This document shows positions 8,976 through 16,532 of a stretch of 64,000 nt of DNA, piece after piece (within the stretch, counting starts at the first letter, position 1; each line of letters begins with the position of its first letter). The DNA is taken from NCBI GenBank assembly GCA_964493515.1, contig CAZBNJ010000002.1, forward strand, positions 17,556 through 81,555, read 5' to 3'. A program made the translations under genes and the position numbers. The stretch is from CANRIN01 sp964493515 (GTDB lineage Bacteria; Bacillota; Clostridia; Oscillospirales; JAAYOS01). The notes below the pieces were generated by a model. That model saw nothing but the letters and a program-made list of their open reading frames with translations. It did not search any database and had not been told where the DNA came from.

Positions 8976-9163
8976 CGTACAAGGAAGCAGACCGTCTGCC
9001 GGTCTCACCTTGCCGTTCTTAGGAGACGGCGGGTCAATAGCGGCGTGAGTGGGGGAGAAGCCCCATTTTGCGCGCTTGTGGGCAGACGGAGATCGTCTGC
9101 TTTTTTGCGCCGAAAAGGCGCGTGCGTACTGCTTTCGGGCAGATAATTTTGGAGGTGTTTGAC
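8976..9163 (+). promoter_or_regulatory. L20-type attenuator leader of infC-rpmI-rplT
   Basis: The leader holds an intrinsic terminator at 9082-9106. Bases 8992-9000 (CCGTCTGCC) are perfectly complementary to 9081-9089 (GGCAGACGG), which contains the 5' arm of that terminator, so the two pairings exclude each other. This terminator/antiterminator design, with a long-range helix, is the one known for Bacillus subtilis infC-rpmI-rplT, where ribosomal protein L20 binds the leader and favours termination. Position upstream of the same three genes supports that reading; L20 binding itself is inferred. Confidence 0.8.
9082..9106 (+). terminator. Attenuator terminator in the infC leader
   Basis: Seven-bp perfect stem (GCAGACG 9082-9088 with CGTCTGC 9094-9100), 5-nt loop, followed at once by six T. 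It lies 58 nt before infC, so it acts as a conditional terminator. Confidence 0.88.
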
Positions 9164-9808
9164 ATCAGCAAGCAGGCTCATCAAATCAACGAGGAGATCC
9201 GCGACAAGGAAGTCCGTCTCATCGGAGCAAACGGCGAACAGCTCGGCGTTGTGCCGCTGCAAAAGGCGTTCGACGCAGCCGAGCAGGCAAATCTCGACCT
9301 GGTCAAGATAGCGCCGAAAGCCGTGCCGCCGGTCTGCCGCGTCATGGACTACGGCAAGTTCCGCTTCGAGCAGGCAAAGAAGGAGAAGGAGGCGCGCCGC
9401 AACCAGCGTGTCGTCGAGATAAAGGAGATACGTCTGTCGCTCAACATCGACACTCATGACATCGAGTTCAAGGCGAAGAGCGCGCGCAAGTTCCTGACCG
9501 ACGGCAACAAGCTGAAGGTATCGCTTCGCTTCCGCGGTCGCGCCATTGCACACTCGCAGCTCGGTGAGGAGCAGCTCATGCGCTTTGCCGACGGCTTGAG
9601 CGACATCGCGTCGATCGAAAAGCCGCCGAAGCTCGAGGGCCGCAGCATGATGATGTTCCTCGCACCCAAGGCGCAGAAGCCCGAACCCAAAAAGGCAAAA
9701 TCCGACTCGAAGCCGAAGGCTCAGCCGGAAGACGCAACACCTGAGACGGTCGAAGCCGTCGAAGAAGAAATCATTAAGGAAGAAGGTAAGGACAATGCCG
9801 AAGATTAA
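9164..9808 (+). CDS. infC: Translation initiation factor IF-3 (ATC start)
   Basis: IF-3 binds the 30S subunit, prevents 50S joining and checks start-codon pairing. The N-terminal signature QINEEIRDKEVRLIG and the C-terminal domain with IDTHDIEFK and SLRFRGR are clear. No ATG, GTG or TTG lies at a workable distance: GGAGG at 9151-9155 points to an ATC at 9164, giving (M)SKQAHQINEE, a 214-residue product. Rare AUU/AUC starts of infC are known and let IF-3 repress its own translation. The C-terminus has a charged Lys/Pro/Glu-rich extension of about 45 residues beyond the usual end. It overlaps rpmI by 14 bp. Confidence 0.93.
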   Translation: MSKQAHQINEEIRDKEVRLIGANGEQLGVVPLQKAFDAAEQANLDLVKIAPKAVPPVCRVMDYGKFRFEQAKKEKEARRNQRVVEIKEIRLSLNIDTHDIEFKAKSARKFLTDGNKLKVSLRFRGRAIAHSQLGEEQLMRFADGLSDIASIEKPPKLEGRSMMMFLAPKAQKPEPKKAKSDSKPKAQPEDATPETVEAVEEEIIKEEGKDNAED

Positions 9809-9992
9809 GTCGCACAGCGGCGCAAAGAAGCGCTTCAAGCTGACCGCTACCGGTAAAGTCAAGCGCAATCCCGCAAAGCACAACCACATCCTCAACAAGA
9901 AGACCACCAAGCTCAAGCGCTCGTTCCGCAAGCAGAAGTATGCGGATGTCAGCAACGAGGCGCAGATCAAGCGTCTCATCCCCTACGCATAA
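9795..9992 (+). CDS. rpmI: 50S ribosomal protein L35
   Basis: A 65-residue basic protein with the L35 signature MPKIKSHSGAKKRFK at the N-terminus, followed by NHILNKK; the length is standard. It starts inside the 3' end of infC (14-bp overlap), with AAGGAAGAAGG-type pairing sequence just upstream, and belongs to the infC-rpmI-rplT operon. A small GTCCC/GGGAC inverted repeat lies between it and rplT. Confidence 0.97.
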   Translation: MPKIKSHSGAKKRFKLTATGKVKRNPAKHNHILNKKTTKLKRSFRKQKYADVSNEAQIKRLIPYA

Positions 9993-10053
9993 GGCACAAC
10001 AAAAAACGCATACGTCCCATCGGGACAGCTTGTAATGAAAGGACGAGATTAAA

Positions 10054-10407
10054 ATGGCACGAGTTAAAGGCGCGATGATGACGCGCAAGCGCAGAAACAA
10101 GGTTCTCAAGCTCGCAAAGGGCTACTTCGGCGCAAAGTCGAAGCATTTCAAGATGGCAAAAGAGGCGGTCATCAAGTCCGGTCAGTACGCGTACATCGGA
10201 CGCCGTCTCAAGAAGCGCGACTTCCGTCGCCTGTGGATCACCCGCATCAGCGCTGCCGCGAAGACCTGCGGCATGAACTACTCGACGTTCATGCACGGAC
10301 TCAAGGTCGCCGGCATCGACATGAACCGCAAGATGCTCAGCGAGCTTGCGATAAGCGACATGACCGCTTTCAAGGCGCTCGCCGAGACTGCGAAGAACGC
10401 GAAGTAA
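10054..10407 (+). CDS. rplT: 50S ribosomal protein L20
   Basis: A 117-residue basic ribosomal protein needed early in 50S assembly; it binds 23S rRNA. It has the standard start MARVKGAMMTRKRR and the conserved LAKGYFGAKSK segment. In Bacillus subtilis L20 represses this operon by binding the leader, and the leader here has the matching architecture. It is the last gene of the operon, with a strong terminator directly downstream. Confidence 0.97.
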   Translation: MARVKGAMMTRKRRNKVLKLAKGYFGAKSKHFKMAKEAVIKSGQYAYIGRRLKKRDFRRLWITRISAAAKTCGMNYSTFMHGLKVAGIDMNRKMLSELAISDMTAFKALAETAKNAK

Positions 10408-10418
10408 CAGCGACATAG

Positions 10419-10445
10419 AAGAAGGGGACTCGCTCCCCTTCTTTT
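10419..10445 (+). terminator. Terminator of infC-rpmI-rplT
   Basis: Stem of about 10 bp (10419-10428 with 10434-10443), loop CTCGC, with a short T-tract, 11 bp after the rplT stop. Confidence 0.9.
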
Positions 10446-10472
10446 GCTATTTTTCGGGGAGGAGAGTGCAGA

Positions 10473-10919
10473 ATGGGGATAGTCTACAAAAACGAGATAA
10501 CGCACGAGGACGCGAACGCAATACGGGCATCGGTCGGTTTTCGGCGGATACATCCCGAGCAGTTGGCGGCGAGCCTCGACGGAAGCGCTTTCGTCGTCGC
10601 GGCATACGACGGACAGCGTGCCGTCGGCATGGCCCGTCTGATATGGGACGGCGGTTCGGTGGCGCTGATACACGACATGATCGTCGCGCCGGAATACAGA
10701 GGCATCGAATCGGAGCTGATAACGCGTATCCTGGATTTTCTGAGAGCCAAACTCAAGCCGGGATTCGGCATCCAGGTGGATGTACGGGCGTGGAGCAGCC
10801 AGAAGGAGCTATATGAAAACCTCGGCTTTCGGGTCTCGACGCCCGAACAGCGGGGAACACCCATGCAGAACTGCCTGACCGACCATATCGAGCTGACCGA
10901 CGCGATGTTCGGACAGTGA
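10473..10919 (+). CDS. GNAT-family N-acetyltransferase
   Basis: This 148-residue protein has the GNAT fold order: a beta-strand pair ending in GMARLIWDG, then the motif A region IHDMIVAPEYRGIESEL (acetyl-CoA loop, slightly degenerate), and a C-terminal KELYENLGFR. The substrate is unknown. GGGAGGAG lies about 8 bp before the ATG. It follows the ribosomal operon terminator and stands alone before the HAD gene. Confidence 0.8.
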   Translation: MGIVYKNEITHEDANAIRASVGFRRIHPEQLAASLDGSAFVVAAYDGQRAVGMARLIWDGGSVALIHDMIVAPEYRGIESELITRILDFLRAKLKPGFGIQVDVRAWSSQKELYENLGFRVSTPEQRGTPMQNCLTDHIELTDAMFGQ

Positions 10920-10971
10920 GAAGCCGGCACGGGCGAGGCAAACGAATAAGCGAACTTTCCGGAGGTGTAGT

Positions 10972-11676
10972 ATGCCACGATTTGATTATCTGCTCTTCGA
11001 CGCGGACGGCACGCTGTTAGACTTTTACGCCGCCGAGCGCAAGGCGTTCTTCACAACGGCGGTGGAGTTCGGCGTCGACCCGACCGAGGATAACCTGAAG
11101 CTGTACAGCGCGATAAACAACGCACTGTGGAAGCAGATAGAGCTTGGAGAGGTGACGAACGCCGAGATGCAGCGGCTGCGGTTCACGCGGTTCCTTGCGG
11201 CGGTCGGCTCGGAGCGCGACGGAATTGCGATGAACGCGGCGTACATGGCAAATTTGGGCAAGGGCAGCGACCTGATGCCCGACGCGCTGGAGACCGTCCG
11301 CGCGGTAGCCCAGGGGCACACGATGGCGATAATCACCAACGGACTGCCCGCCACGCAGCGCCCGCGCTATGAGGGCAGCGGACTTCGCGAGGTGTTCGGC
11401 GACAACCTGTTCATCTCCGGCGAGATTGGCGTGCAGAAGCCGGACAAGCGCTACTTCGACATCGTGTGCGAAAAGCTCGGCATAACCGACCGCTCGCGCG
11501 CGCTGGTCATCGGCGACTCGCTGTCAAGCGACATCCTCGGCGGAAACAACGCGGGGATCCCGACCTGTTGGGTGAACACCGAGCGGTGGACCGAAAGCGG
11601 CGATGCGCAGGCAAAGGCACGTCCAGACTATACGATAAGCCGCATATCCGAGCTGCCGAAACTGCTCGAGCGATAA
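10972..11676 (+). CDS. HAD-family phosphatase, YjjG/YfnB-like nucleotidase
   Basis: A 234-residue HAD-superfamily hydrolase with motif I DADGTLLDF (nucleophile and acid/base Asp), motif II IITNG, motif III Lys in GVQKPDK, and motif IV VIGDSLSSDILGG. The cap sequence and the ALWKQIELGEVT segment resemble YjjG, a house-cleaning 5'-nucleotidase for non-canonical pyrimidine nucleotides; that specificity is inferred. A good GGAGG precedes the ATG, and a bidirectional terminator follows. Confidence 0.85.
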   Translation: MPRFDYLLFDADGTLLDFYAAERKAFFTTAVEFGVDPTEDNLKLYSAINNALWKQIELGEVTNAEMQRLRFTRFLAAVGSERDGIAMNAAYMANLGKGSDLMPDALETVRAVAQGHTMAIITNGLPATQRPRYEGSGLREVFGDNLFISGEIGVQKPDKRYFDIVCEKLGITDRSRALVIGDSLSSDILGGNNAGIPTCWVNTERWTESGDAQAKARPDYTISRISELPKLLER

Positions 11677-11679
11677 ACG

Positions 11680-11710
11680 AAACGGAGGAGCGAAAGCTCC
11701 TCCGTTTTTT
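11680..11710. terminator. Bidirectional terminator with GAAA tetraloop
   Basis: Perfect 12-bp stem (11680-11691 with 11696-11707), GAAA loop, T-tract to 11710. It separates the convergent HAD and acetyltransferase genes; the stop codon of the latter lies inside the T-run. Confidence 0.93.
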
Positions 11711-12296
11711 ACAGCACCTCGGTCACGCCCTTTATTGTCGCGCCCCACTCGCGCCGTATTCGCTCATATTCGCCCTGCGGCACAAGGAACGGCTTGGTCG
11801 GCGACTCGACCTCGCGCGCATTCAACCGGCGCTCGACCACCGTCCAGGTCTCGCCCGGACGGAAGCCCTCGTCCCGCCGTATCTCGACAAAGCCGCAGCT
11901 TTTGTAGAAGGCGAGCGTGCCGTCGCTGTGCGGGAATCGCGCGCGCAGAACCTTTTTGTCGCCCATCTCCGCTATGTCGCGGAGCAGTCCGAGCACGGCG
12001 CTGCCTATCCCTCTGCGGCGAAGCGCGCCGTCCACATAGACCTCCACATCCATCATAAACGGATCGTCGGGGCAGTCGAAGCACTCGTGAGCAACGGCAA
12101 AACCCGCCGTCCAGCCGTCCACGTCGCAGACCGTCCAGCCCTTGCCGTAGGTGTAGCGGTCGATGCGGCGGACGAACTCCCACAGAGCGGGCAGCTCCCG
12201 CTCATAGGTGGACTGTCGGCAGTCTATCGCCGTGCCGTATATCTTCAGCATACCGGGGGCGTCCCATTCGTTGACCCGCCTCACACAGACCTTCAT
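11709..12296 (-). CDS. GNAT-family N-acetyltransferase
   Basis: A 195-residue acetyltransferase. The acetyl-CoA loop GALRRRGIGSAVL (motif A, R/Q-x-x-G-x-G/A) follows the strand MMDVEVYVDG, and the C-terminal LAFYKSCGFVEI is typical. It resembles phosphinothricin/YhhY-type members, but the substrate is unknown. Its start codon overlaps the stop of the trmB fusion gene (ATGA), so the two are coupled. Confidence 0.82.
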   Translation of the reverse strand: MKVCVRRVNEWDAPGMLKIYGTAIDCRQSTYERELPALWEFVRRIDRYTYGKGWTVCDVDGWTAGFAVAHECFDCPDDPFMMDVEVYVDGALRRRGIGSAVLGLLRDIAEMGDKKVLRARFPHSDGTLAFYKSCGFVEIRRDEGFRPGETWTVVERRLNAREVESPTKPFLVPQGEYERIRREWGATIKGVTEVL

Positions 12297-13441
12297 CGCG
12301 CGTCCTTTCCCGAGAGCTTCAGCTCGAATATGTAGTCGTCCATCACGAACCCGCCGCCAATGTCGGTCACGACGCTGTCTATCACCTCAAAGCCCGCCTT
12401 TTTGTACACCGCGATCGAGCCGTCGTTGTACTTGTTGCAGGTGAGATATATCGCCGAAAGCCCCGCCGCCTGCCTCTTGCAGTCATCGAGCAGAACGTGC
12501 GAAAGCCCGCGTCCCCTGAACCGCTTGTCGATGTACAGCTTGGACAGGAACAGCCTGTCCTCCTCGCGGTGGGTGCCCATATATCCGGCATCCCGCCCAT
12601 CGACGATGAGTATCTTGTAGACATAGCCGTCGGCTATCTGCTTTTCCATTGCGTCGGCGGACTGGAATTTTTCGAGCATATATTTCACCTGGCTCATGCC
12701 GATAAGCGGCGTGAAATGCTCGCGCCATATCGGCTCGGCAAGCGCGGCGAGACGCTCCACGTCCTCGCGGGTCTTTACCTCGAACAGCTCGACCGACTGC
12801 TTGTCCGCACCCTCCGGCGGCTGCGCGCACAGGAAATTTATCGGTGTGCCCGAGGCGATGAATCGCTCCTCATACTCGGTCACAACGCCGCCGTCCAGGT
12901 CGCTCCTGTGCAGATCGGTGGTCATATCGGTCACCTCCCAGCGGTTGTCGCGAAACTGCTCGACCGACCAGTCGAACAGCTTGCGGTTGTCGGTCTTTTG
13001 AAGCAGCACGCCGTTCTGACTGAGTATCAGCCCGTACAGCTCGAGAAATCGCGGCGCGGTCAGGCGGCGGTGCGGGCTTCTCGGCCACGGATCGCTGAAG
13101 TTCAGGAATATCTTCGACACCTCGCCGGGCGCGAAATAGCCGCTTATCGCCTCCGCGTCGGTGTGGATAAAGCGCAGGTTCTCGCTCCGGCGATTTTCCG
13201 CCGCCTCCATCGCCATGACCAGCACGTTTTCCTCAATCTCAGCCGCGACGATAAACGCCTCGGGATGGATGTCGGCGGTCTCGACGGCGAAACGGCCCTT
13301 GCCGCAGCCTATCTCCAGCCATATCGGACGCCCGCCGCTCAGCTCGCTCCAGCGGCCCTTCATCGAGCGCGGGTCGGTCACGAGCCGTGAGCCGGCACGC
13401 TCGATACGCGCGTCCAGATTCTTCTTCTTGCGCATCCGCAT
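12293..13441 (-). CDS. trmB: tRNA (guanine-N7)-methyltransferase TrmB fused to a GNAT domain
   Basis: The N-terminal part (about 1-210) is TrmB, which makes m7G46 in tRNA. It has the SAM site LEIGCGKGRF, the FSDPWPRSPH catalytic segment and the ending VTEYEERFIASG. The C-terminal part (about 220-382) is a complete GNAT acetyltransferase with FLSKLYIDKRFRGRGLS and a terminal SIAVYKKAGFEV. Both parts are in one frame with no stop or shift. Normal TrmB is 210-240 residues. I prefer the ATG at 13441 (MRMRKKKNL, the usual TrmB start) over an upstream TTG that has no ribosome-binding site. The gene has its own promoter and is coupled to the next acetyltransferase. Confidence 0.9.
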   Translation of the reverse strand: MRMRKKKNLDARIERAGSRLVTDPRSMKGRWSELSGGRPIWLEIGCGKGRFAVETADIHPEAFIVAAEIEENVLVMAMEAAENRRSENLRFIHTDAEAISGYFAPGEVSKIFLNFSDPWPRSPHRRLTAPRFLELYGLILSQNGVLLQKTDNRKLFDWSVEQFRDNRWEVTDMTTDLHRSDLDGGVVTEYEERFIASGTPINFLCAQPPEGADKQSVELFEVKTREDVERLAALAEPIWREHFTPLIGMSQVKYMLEKFQSADAMEKQIADGYVYKILIVDGRDAGYMGTHREEDRLFLSKLYIDKRFRGRGLSHVLLDDCKRQAAGLSAIYLTCNKYNDGSIAVYKKAGFEVIDSVVTDIGGGFVMDDYIFELKLSGKDAR

Positions 13442-13479
13442 TGGGATATTCAGTCCTTTCAAAAGCGTCGTTACCAGAA

Positions 13480-13508
13480 ATTATAGCACACGGCGTGCGT
13501 AAAGTCAA
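13480..13508 (-). promoter_or_regulatory. Promoter for trmB fusion operon
   Basis: On the minus strand, TTGACT (13508-13503) and TATAAT (13485-13480) are 17 bp apart. The start would be about 33 nt before the ATG at 13441. Confidence 0.8.
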
Positions 13509-13537
13509 AGCCGCCTGTTCCGTTTTCGCGCGGGATA

Positions 13538-13546
13538 TGTTATAAT
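13538..13546 (+). promoter_or_regulatory. Extended -10 promoter for the pyridoxal-kinase-like gene
   Basis: TGTTATAAT, an extended -10 (TGn-TATAAT) with no good -35 box. It lies about 35 bp before the GTG at 13581 and back to back with the trmB promoter. Confidence 0.6.
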
Positions 13547-13580
13547 CTTTGTCGACAGGACTACTGAGGAGGCATATGTC

Positions 13581-14372
13581 GTGAAAAAGGTGCTGCTTAT
13601 CACATCGCTCTGCGCCGTCGGACGCGCGGGACTATACCCGCAGATACTCGCGTTTGAGCGCGCGGGCGTGCAGGCGTGTCCGCTGCCGAGCGTGCTGCTT
13701 TCCACCCACACCGGAGGGCTGGGTACGCCCGTGAGATCGACGCTCGGACAGACCGTGGCGGACGCGCTCGAACACTATCTGTCGCTCGGACTGCGGTTCG
13801 ACGCGCTGCTGACAGGCTACCTTCCCGAGCCGGAGACGGCCGACGCGATACTCTCGTTTGTCGAGCGCGGCGGCGCAGCGACCTACGTCTGCGATCCGGT
13901 GATGGCGGACGGCGGCAGATTTTACGGCGGAATGGGCGAGAGTCAGGCGGCCGCATTGCGCAGGCTCGCCGCGTCGGCGGGAGCGATTACCCCCAACGTG
14001 ACCGAAGCCGCGATACTGCTCGGCCGCGACCCGTCGGGCGAGTATGACGCGGCAGAGCTTGCACGCTCGCTTGCGACCGACAGTCGTGCCGCGGTAGTCA
14101 CCGGAGGAGGGGACGCCGAGCGTGTCGTTGTCGCCGTCGCGGAGGGTACGGTCGCAGGCGAGCTGACCGCGCCGCGCGTCGAGGGAAAGTTCATCGGCAC
14201 CGGCGATATGTTTGCCGCCGAGTTCACGCTTGCGCTGCTCAACGGCTGCGGCGCGGTCGATGCGGCCGGTCGCGCGGTCGACGCGCTGTCCGCCGCCGTC
14301 CGGCTGTCGAAAAACTCGGGCGACGACCCGCTGTTCGGTATGCCGACAGAGGGCGTGCGATTCGACAGATAA
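13581..14372 (+). CDS. Pyridoxal/pyridoxamine kinase-like protein (ribokinase superfamily)
   Basis: The 263-residue protein has the layout of PdxY-type kinases, which phosphorylate B6 vitamers with ATP. It shows an N-terminal strand leading to the substrate loop PSVLLSTHTGG, the CDPVMADGGRFY segment, TPNVTEAA, and a C-terminal GTGDMFAAEF, the ribokinase anion-hole and catalytic Asp motif. The start is GTG, with GAGGAGG 8 bp upstream; a nearby ATG is out of frame. Specificity among B6 vitamers is not decidable. It stands alone before hprK. Confidence 0.82.
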   Translation: MKKVLLITSLCAVGRAGLYPQILAFERAGVQACPLPSVLLSTHTGGLGTPVRSTLGQTVADALEHYLSLGLRFDALLTGYLPEPETADAILSFVERGGAATYVCDPVMADGGRFYGGMGESQAAALRRLAASAGAITPNVTEAAILLGRDPSGEYDAAELARSLATDSRAAVVTGGGDAERVVVAVAEGTVAGELTAPRVEGKFIGTGDMFAAEFTLALLNGCGAVDAAGRAVDALSAAVRLSKNSGDDPLFGMPTEGVRFDR

Positions 14373-14385
14373 AAGCGTTTTGCTC

Positions 14386-14414
14386 TTGCCAAGAGTGCGC
14401 CAAACGTGTATAAT
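14386..14414 (+). promoter_or_regulatory. Promoter for hprK
   Basis: TTGCCA (14386-14391) and TATAAT (14409-14414) are 17 bp apart, about 31 bp before the TTG start. Confidence 0.82.
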
Positions 14415-14445
14415 TAAGTAAACGACAACGCAGGGAGGTGGGTGC

Positions 14446-15417
14446 TTGGATACTCAGTACAGCGTGACGTTGAAGGAGATAGTGGACGAGTTCCATCTGG
14501 AGGTCGTCTGCGCCCCCGACGGATACGAAAAGACGCGCATCGTCGCGGACGATGTCAACCGCCCGGGACTTCAGCTCACCGGCTTTTTCGACTACTTCGA
14601 CTCGAGCAGGATCCAGATACTCGGCAAGGTCGAGAACACATACCTCGACCGCTGCACATCGGAGGAGCGGCTGCACGCGTTCGATATGCTGATGAGCCGC
14701 CGAGTGCCCGCAGTGATAATCACCCGCGGCATGGACCCGTATGACGAGTGCATCGAGATGGCAAAGAAGTACGATGTGCCGCTGCTTCTGTCCATCGACC
14801 CGACGTCCTATCTGCTGGGCGCGATACTGAGCTTTCTCAAAAACGCGCTCGCTCCGCGCATAACCAGACACGGCGTGCTTGTCGAGGTCTACGGCGAGGG
14901 GATACTGCTTCTCGGCGACAGCGGCGTCGGAAAGAGCGAGACCGCGATAGAGCTTGTCAAGCGCGGACACCGCCTGGTGGCGGACGACGCGGTTGACCTC
15001 AAGAAGATATCCACCCGTGAGATAGTCGGCTCCGCGCCGGACGTGATAAAGCACTACATCGAGGTGCGCGGCATAGGCGTCATTGACGTGCGCCGAGTGT
15101 TCGGTATGGGCGCGGTGCGTCCCGACCAGACGGTCGACCTGATAATCAACCTCGAGCCGTGGCAGGACGGCGCGCAGTACGACCGCCTTGGCCTTGAGAC
15201 GCAGCACACGTCCATCCTCGACGTGAAGATACCCTCGCTTACCGTGCCGGTGCGCCCCGGACGAAACCTGGCGGTGATAATCGAGGTCGCGGCTATGACC
15301 AACCGTGAGAAGAAGATGGGCTACAACGCGGCGCACGAGTTCACCGACAATATCACGCGCTACTACGAGGAGGAGGCCCTCCGTCGCAGCAAGCTCGAAG
15401 AGGAGAGCAATAGTTGA
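14446..15417 (+). CDS. hprK: HPr kinase/phosphorylase
   Basis: The bifunctional enzyme phosphorylates HPr on Ser46 when glycolytic intermediates are high and removes the phosphate otherwise, controlling carbon catabolite repression. The 323-residue protein has the N-terminal domain and a C-terminal kinase domain with the P-loop GDSGVGKSE (157-165) and the HprK/P signature EVRGIGVIDVRRVFGMGAV. The start is TTG, following GGGAGGTGGG. Its substrate HPr is encoded at 36952 in this window and keeps Ser46. glcK follows 54 bp downstream. Confidence 0.95.
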   Translation: MDTQYSVTLKEIVDEFHLEVVCAPDGYEKTRIVADDVNRPGLQLTGFFDYFDSSRIQILGKVENTYLDRCTSEERLHAFDMLMSRRVPAVIITRGMDPYDECIEMAKKYDVPLLLSIDPTSYLLGAILSFLKNALAPRITRHGVLVEVYGEGILLLGDSGVGKSETAIELVKRGHRLVADDAVDLKKISTREIVGSAPDVIKHYIEVRGIGVIDVRRVFGMGAVRPDQTVDLIINLEPWQDGAQYDRLGLETQHTSILDVKIPSLTVPVRPGRNLAVIIEVAAMTNREKKMGYNAAHEFTDNITRYYEEEALRRSKLEEESNS

Positions 15418-15471
15418 TTCTGTAAATCCGGCTGTACAGCCTGAAATAATTATAATTTGGAGGAAAAGGTT

Positions 15472-16425
15472 ATGAATTTCATCGGAATTGATCTCGGCGG
15501 CACCAACATAGCGGCGGCTCTTGTGGACGAGAACGGCAAGATCTCGACCAAGGTCTCCATCCCCACCCGCGCGGGCGAGGGCACGCAGGTCGTGCTCGAC
15601 GGACTGCTCAAGGTCGTGGACATGATATTCGACGAGAGCGGCGTCAAGCCGGGCGACGTGAAGTCGGTCGGTATCGGCGTTCCCGGCATGATGAACGTCG
15701 ACACCGGCGTGGTCTATTTCAGCCCGAACATCCCGATAAACAACACCGACATTACCGCGCACATCAAGGCGAAGTATGGGCTTCCGGTGTACATCAACAA
15801 CGACGCTAACTGCGCGGCGCTCGGCGAGGTTGCCGCGGGCGGCGCGAAGGGCACGCAGGAGGCGATATTCGTCACGCTCGGCACCGGTGTCGGCGGCGGC
15901 ATAGTCACCGGCGGCAAGGTGTACAGCGGCTTCAACGGAGTGGCGGGCGAGATCGGTCACGTCGTTATCAAGGCGGGAGGACGCCAGTGCGGCTGCGGAC
16001 GCAAGGGCTGCTGGGAGGCGTATGCGTCGGCGTCCGGACTTATCCTTACCACCAAGGAGATAATGGAGCAGAACAAGGACTCGAAGATGTGGGAGATCGT
16101 CGAGGGCGACATCTCGAAGGTCAACGGACGCACCGCGTTCGACGCCATGCGCGCCGGCGACAAGGCGGGACAGCAGGCGGTCGACGCGTACATCCAGGAC
16201 CTCGCCTACGGCGTTGTGGACATGATAAACATATTCGAGCCGGAGGTCGTCTGCATCGGCGGCGGCATCTCCAACGAGGGTGAGACGCTGCTCGTGCCGC
16301 TGCGCAAGGCGGTGGACGCGGAGAAGTACACCTCCAAGTCGGACTCGGTGCCGCAGACCAAGATAACCAAGGCGCTGCTTGGCAACGACGCGGGAATCGT
16401 CGGCGCGGCGCTTCTGGGCAAGTAA
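15472..16425 (+). CDS. glcK: ROK-family glucokinase
   Basis: The 317-residue protein phosphorylates glucose with ATP. It has the N-terminal phosphate-binding IGIDLGGTNIAAA, the FVTLGTGVGGGI segment, and the ROK zinc motif CGCGRKGCWE preceded by GEIGHV, all typical of Gram-positive glucokinases. I chose the ATG at 15472, since GGAGG at 15459-15463 gives 8-bp spacing; a TTG further upstream overlaps the ribosome-binding site. Its position behind hprK fits a role in glycolysis and its control. Confidence 0.92.
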   Translation: MNFIGIDLGGTNIAAALVDENGKISTKVSIPTRAGEGTQVVLDGLLKVVDMIFDESGVKPGDVKSVGIGVPGMMNVDTGVVYFSPNIPINNTDITAHIKAKYGLPVYINNDANCAALGEVAAGGAKGTQEAIFVTLGTGVGGGIVTGGKVYSGFNGVAGEIGHVVIKAGGRQCGCGRKGCWEAYASASGLILTTKEIMEQNKDSKMWEIVEGDISKVNGRTAFDAMRAGDKAGQQAVDAYIQDLAYGVVDMINIFEPEVVCIGGGISNEGETLLVPLRKAVDAEKYTSKSDSVPQTKITKALLGNDAGIVGAALLGK

Positions 16426-16471
16426 TAGAGCGGACAGCGGGAGGGCGGCGGAGAACTCTGCCGTCCTCCGC

Positions 16472-16500
16472 TTCTAAACGACGCGATATTTAGGTATAAT
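16472..16500 (+). promoter_or_regulatory. Promoter for murB-rapZ-yvcK-whiA
   Basis: TATAAT at 16495-16500, with a weak -35 TTCTAA at 16472-16477 (17-bp spacing). The -10 box runs into a palindrome at 16498-16520. Confidence 0.55.
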
Positions 16501-16520
16501 TCAGTAGACTACACTGAATT
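16498..16520. repeat. Inverted repeat over the -10/+1 of the murB operon
   Basis: Perfect 8-bp arms, AATTCAGT (16498-16505) and ACTGAATT (16513-16520), with a 7-nt spacer. It overlaps the end of the -10 box and the expected transcription start, where a repressor would block initiation. It is not followed by a T-run, so it is not a terminator. No regulator is assigned. Confidence 0.6.
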
Positions 16521-16532
16521 CGAGGAGTTTGT

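Noticed and set aside
15451..15456. TATAAT just upstream of glcK
   Set aside because: A transcript from it would start inside the glcK ribosome-binding site, and no -35 box is present.
16431..16476. GC-rich imperfect hairpin after glcK as a terminator
   Set aside because: The stem has several mismatches and only a broken T-tract (CTTCT); too weak to list.
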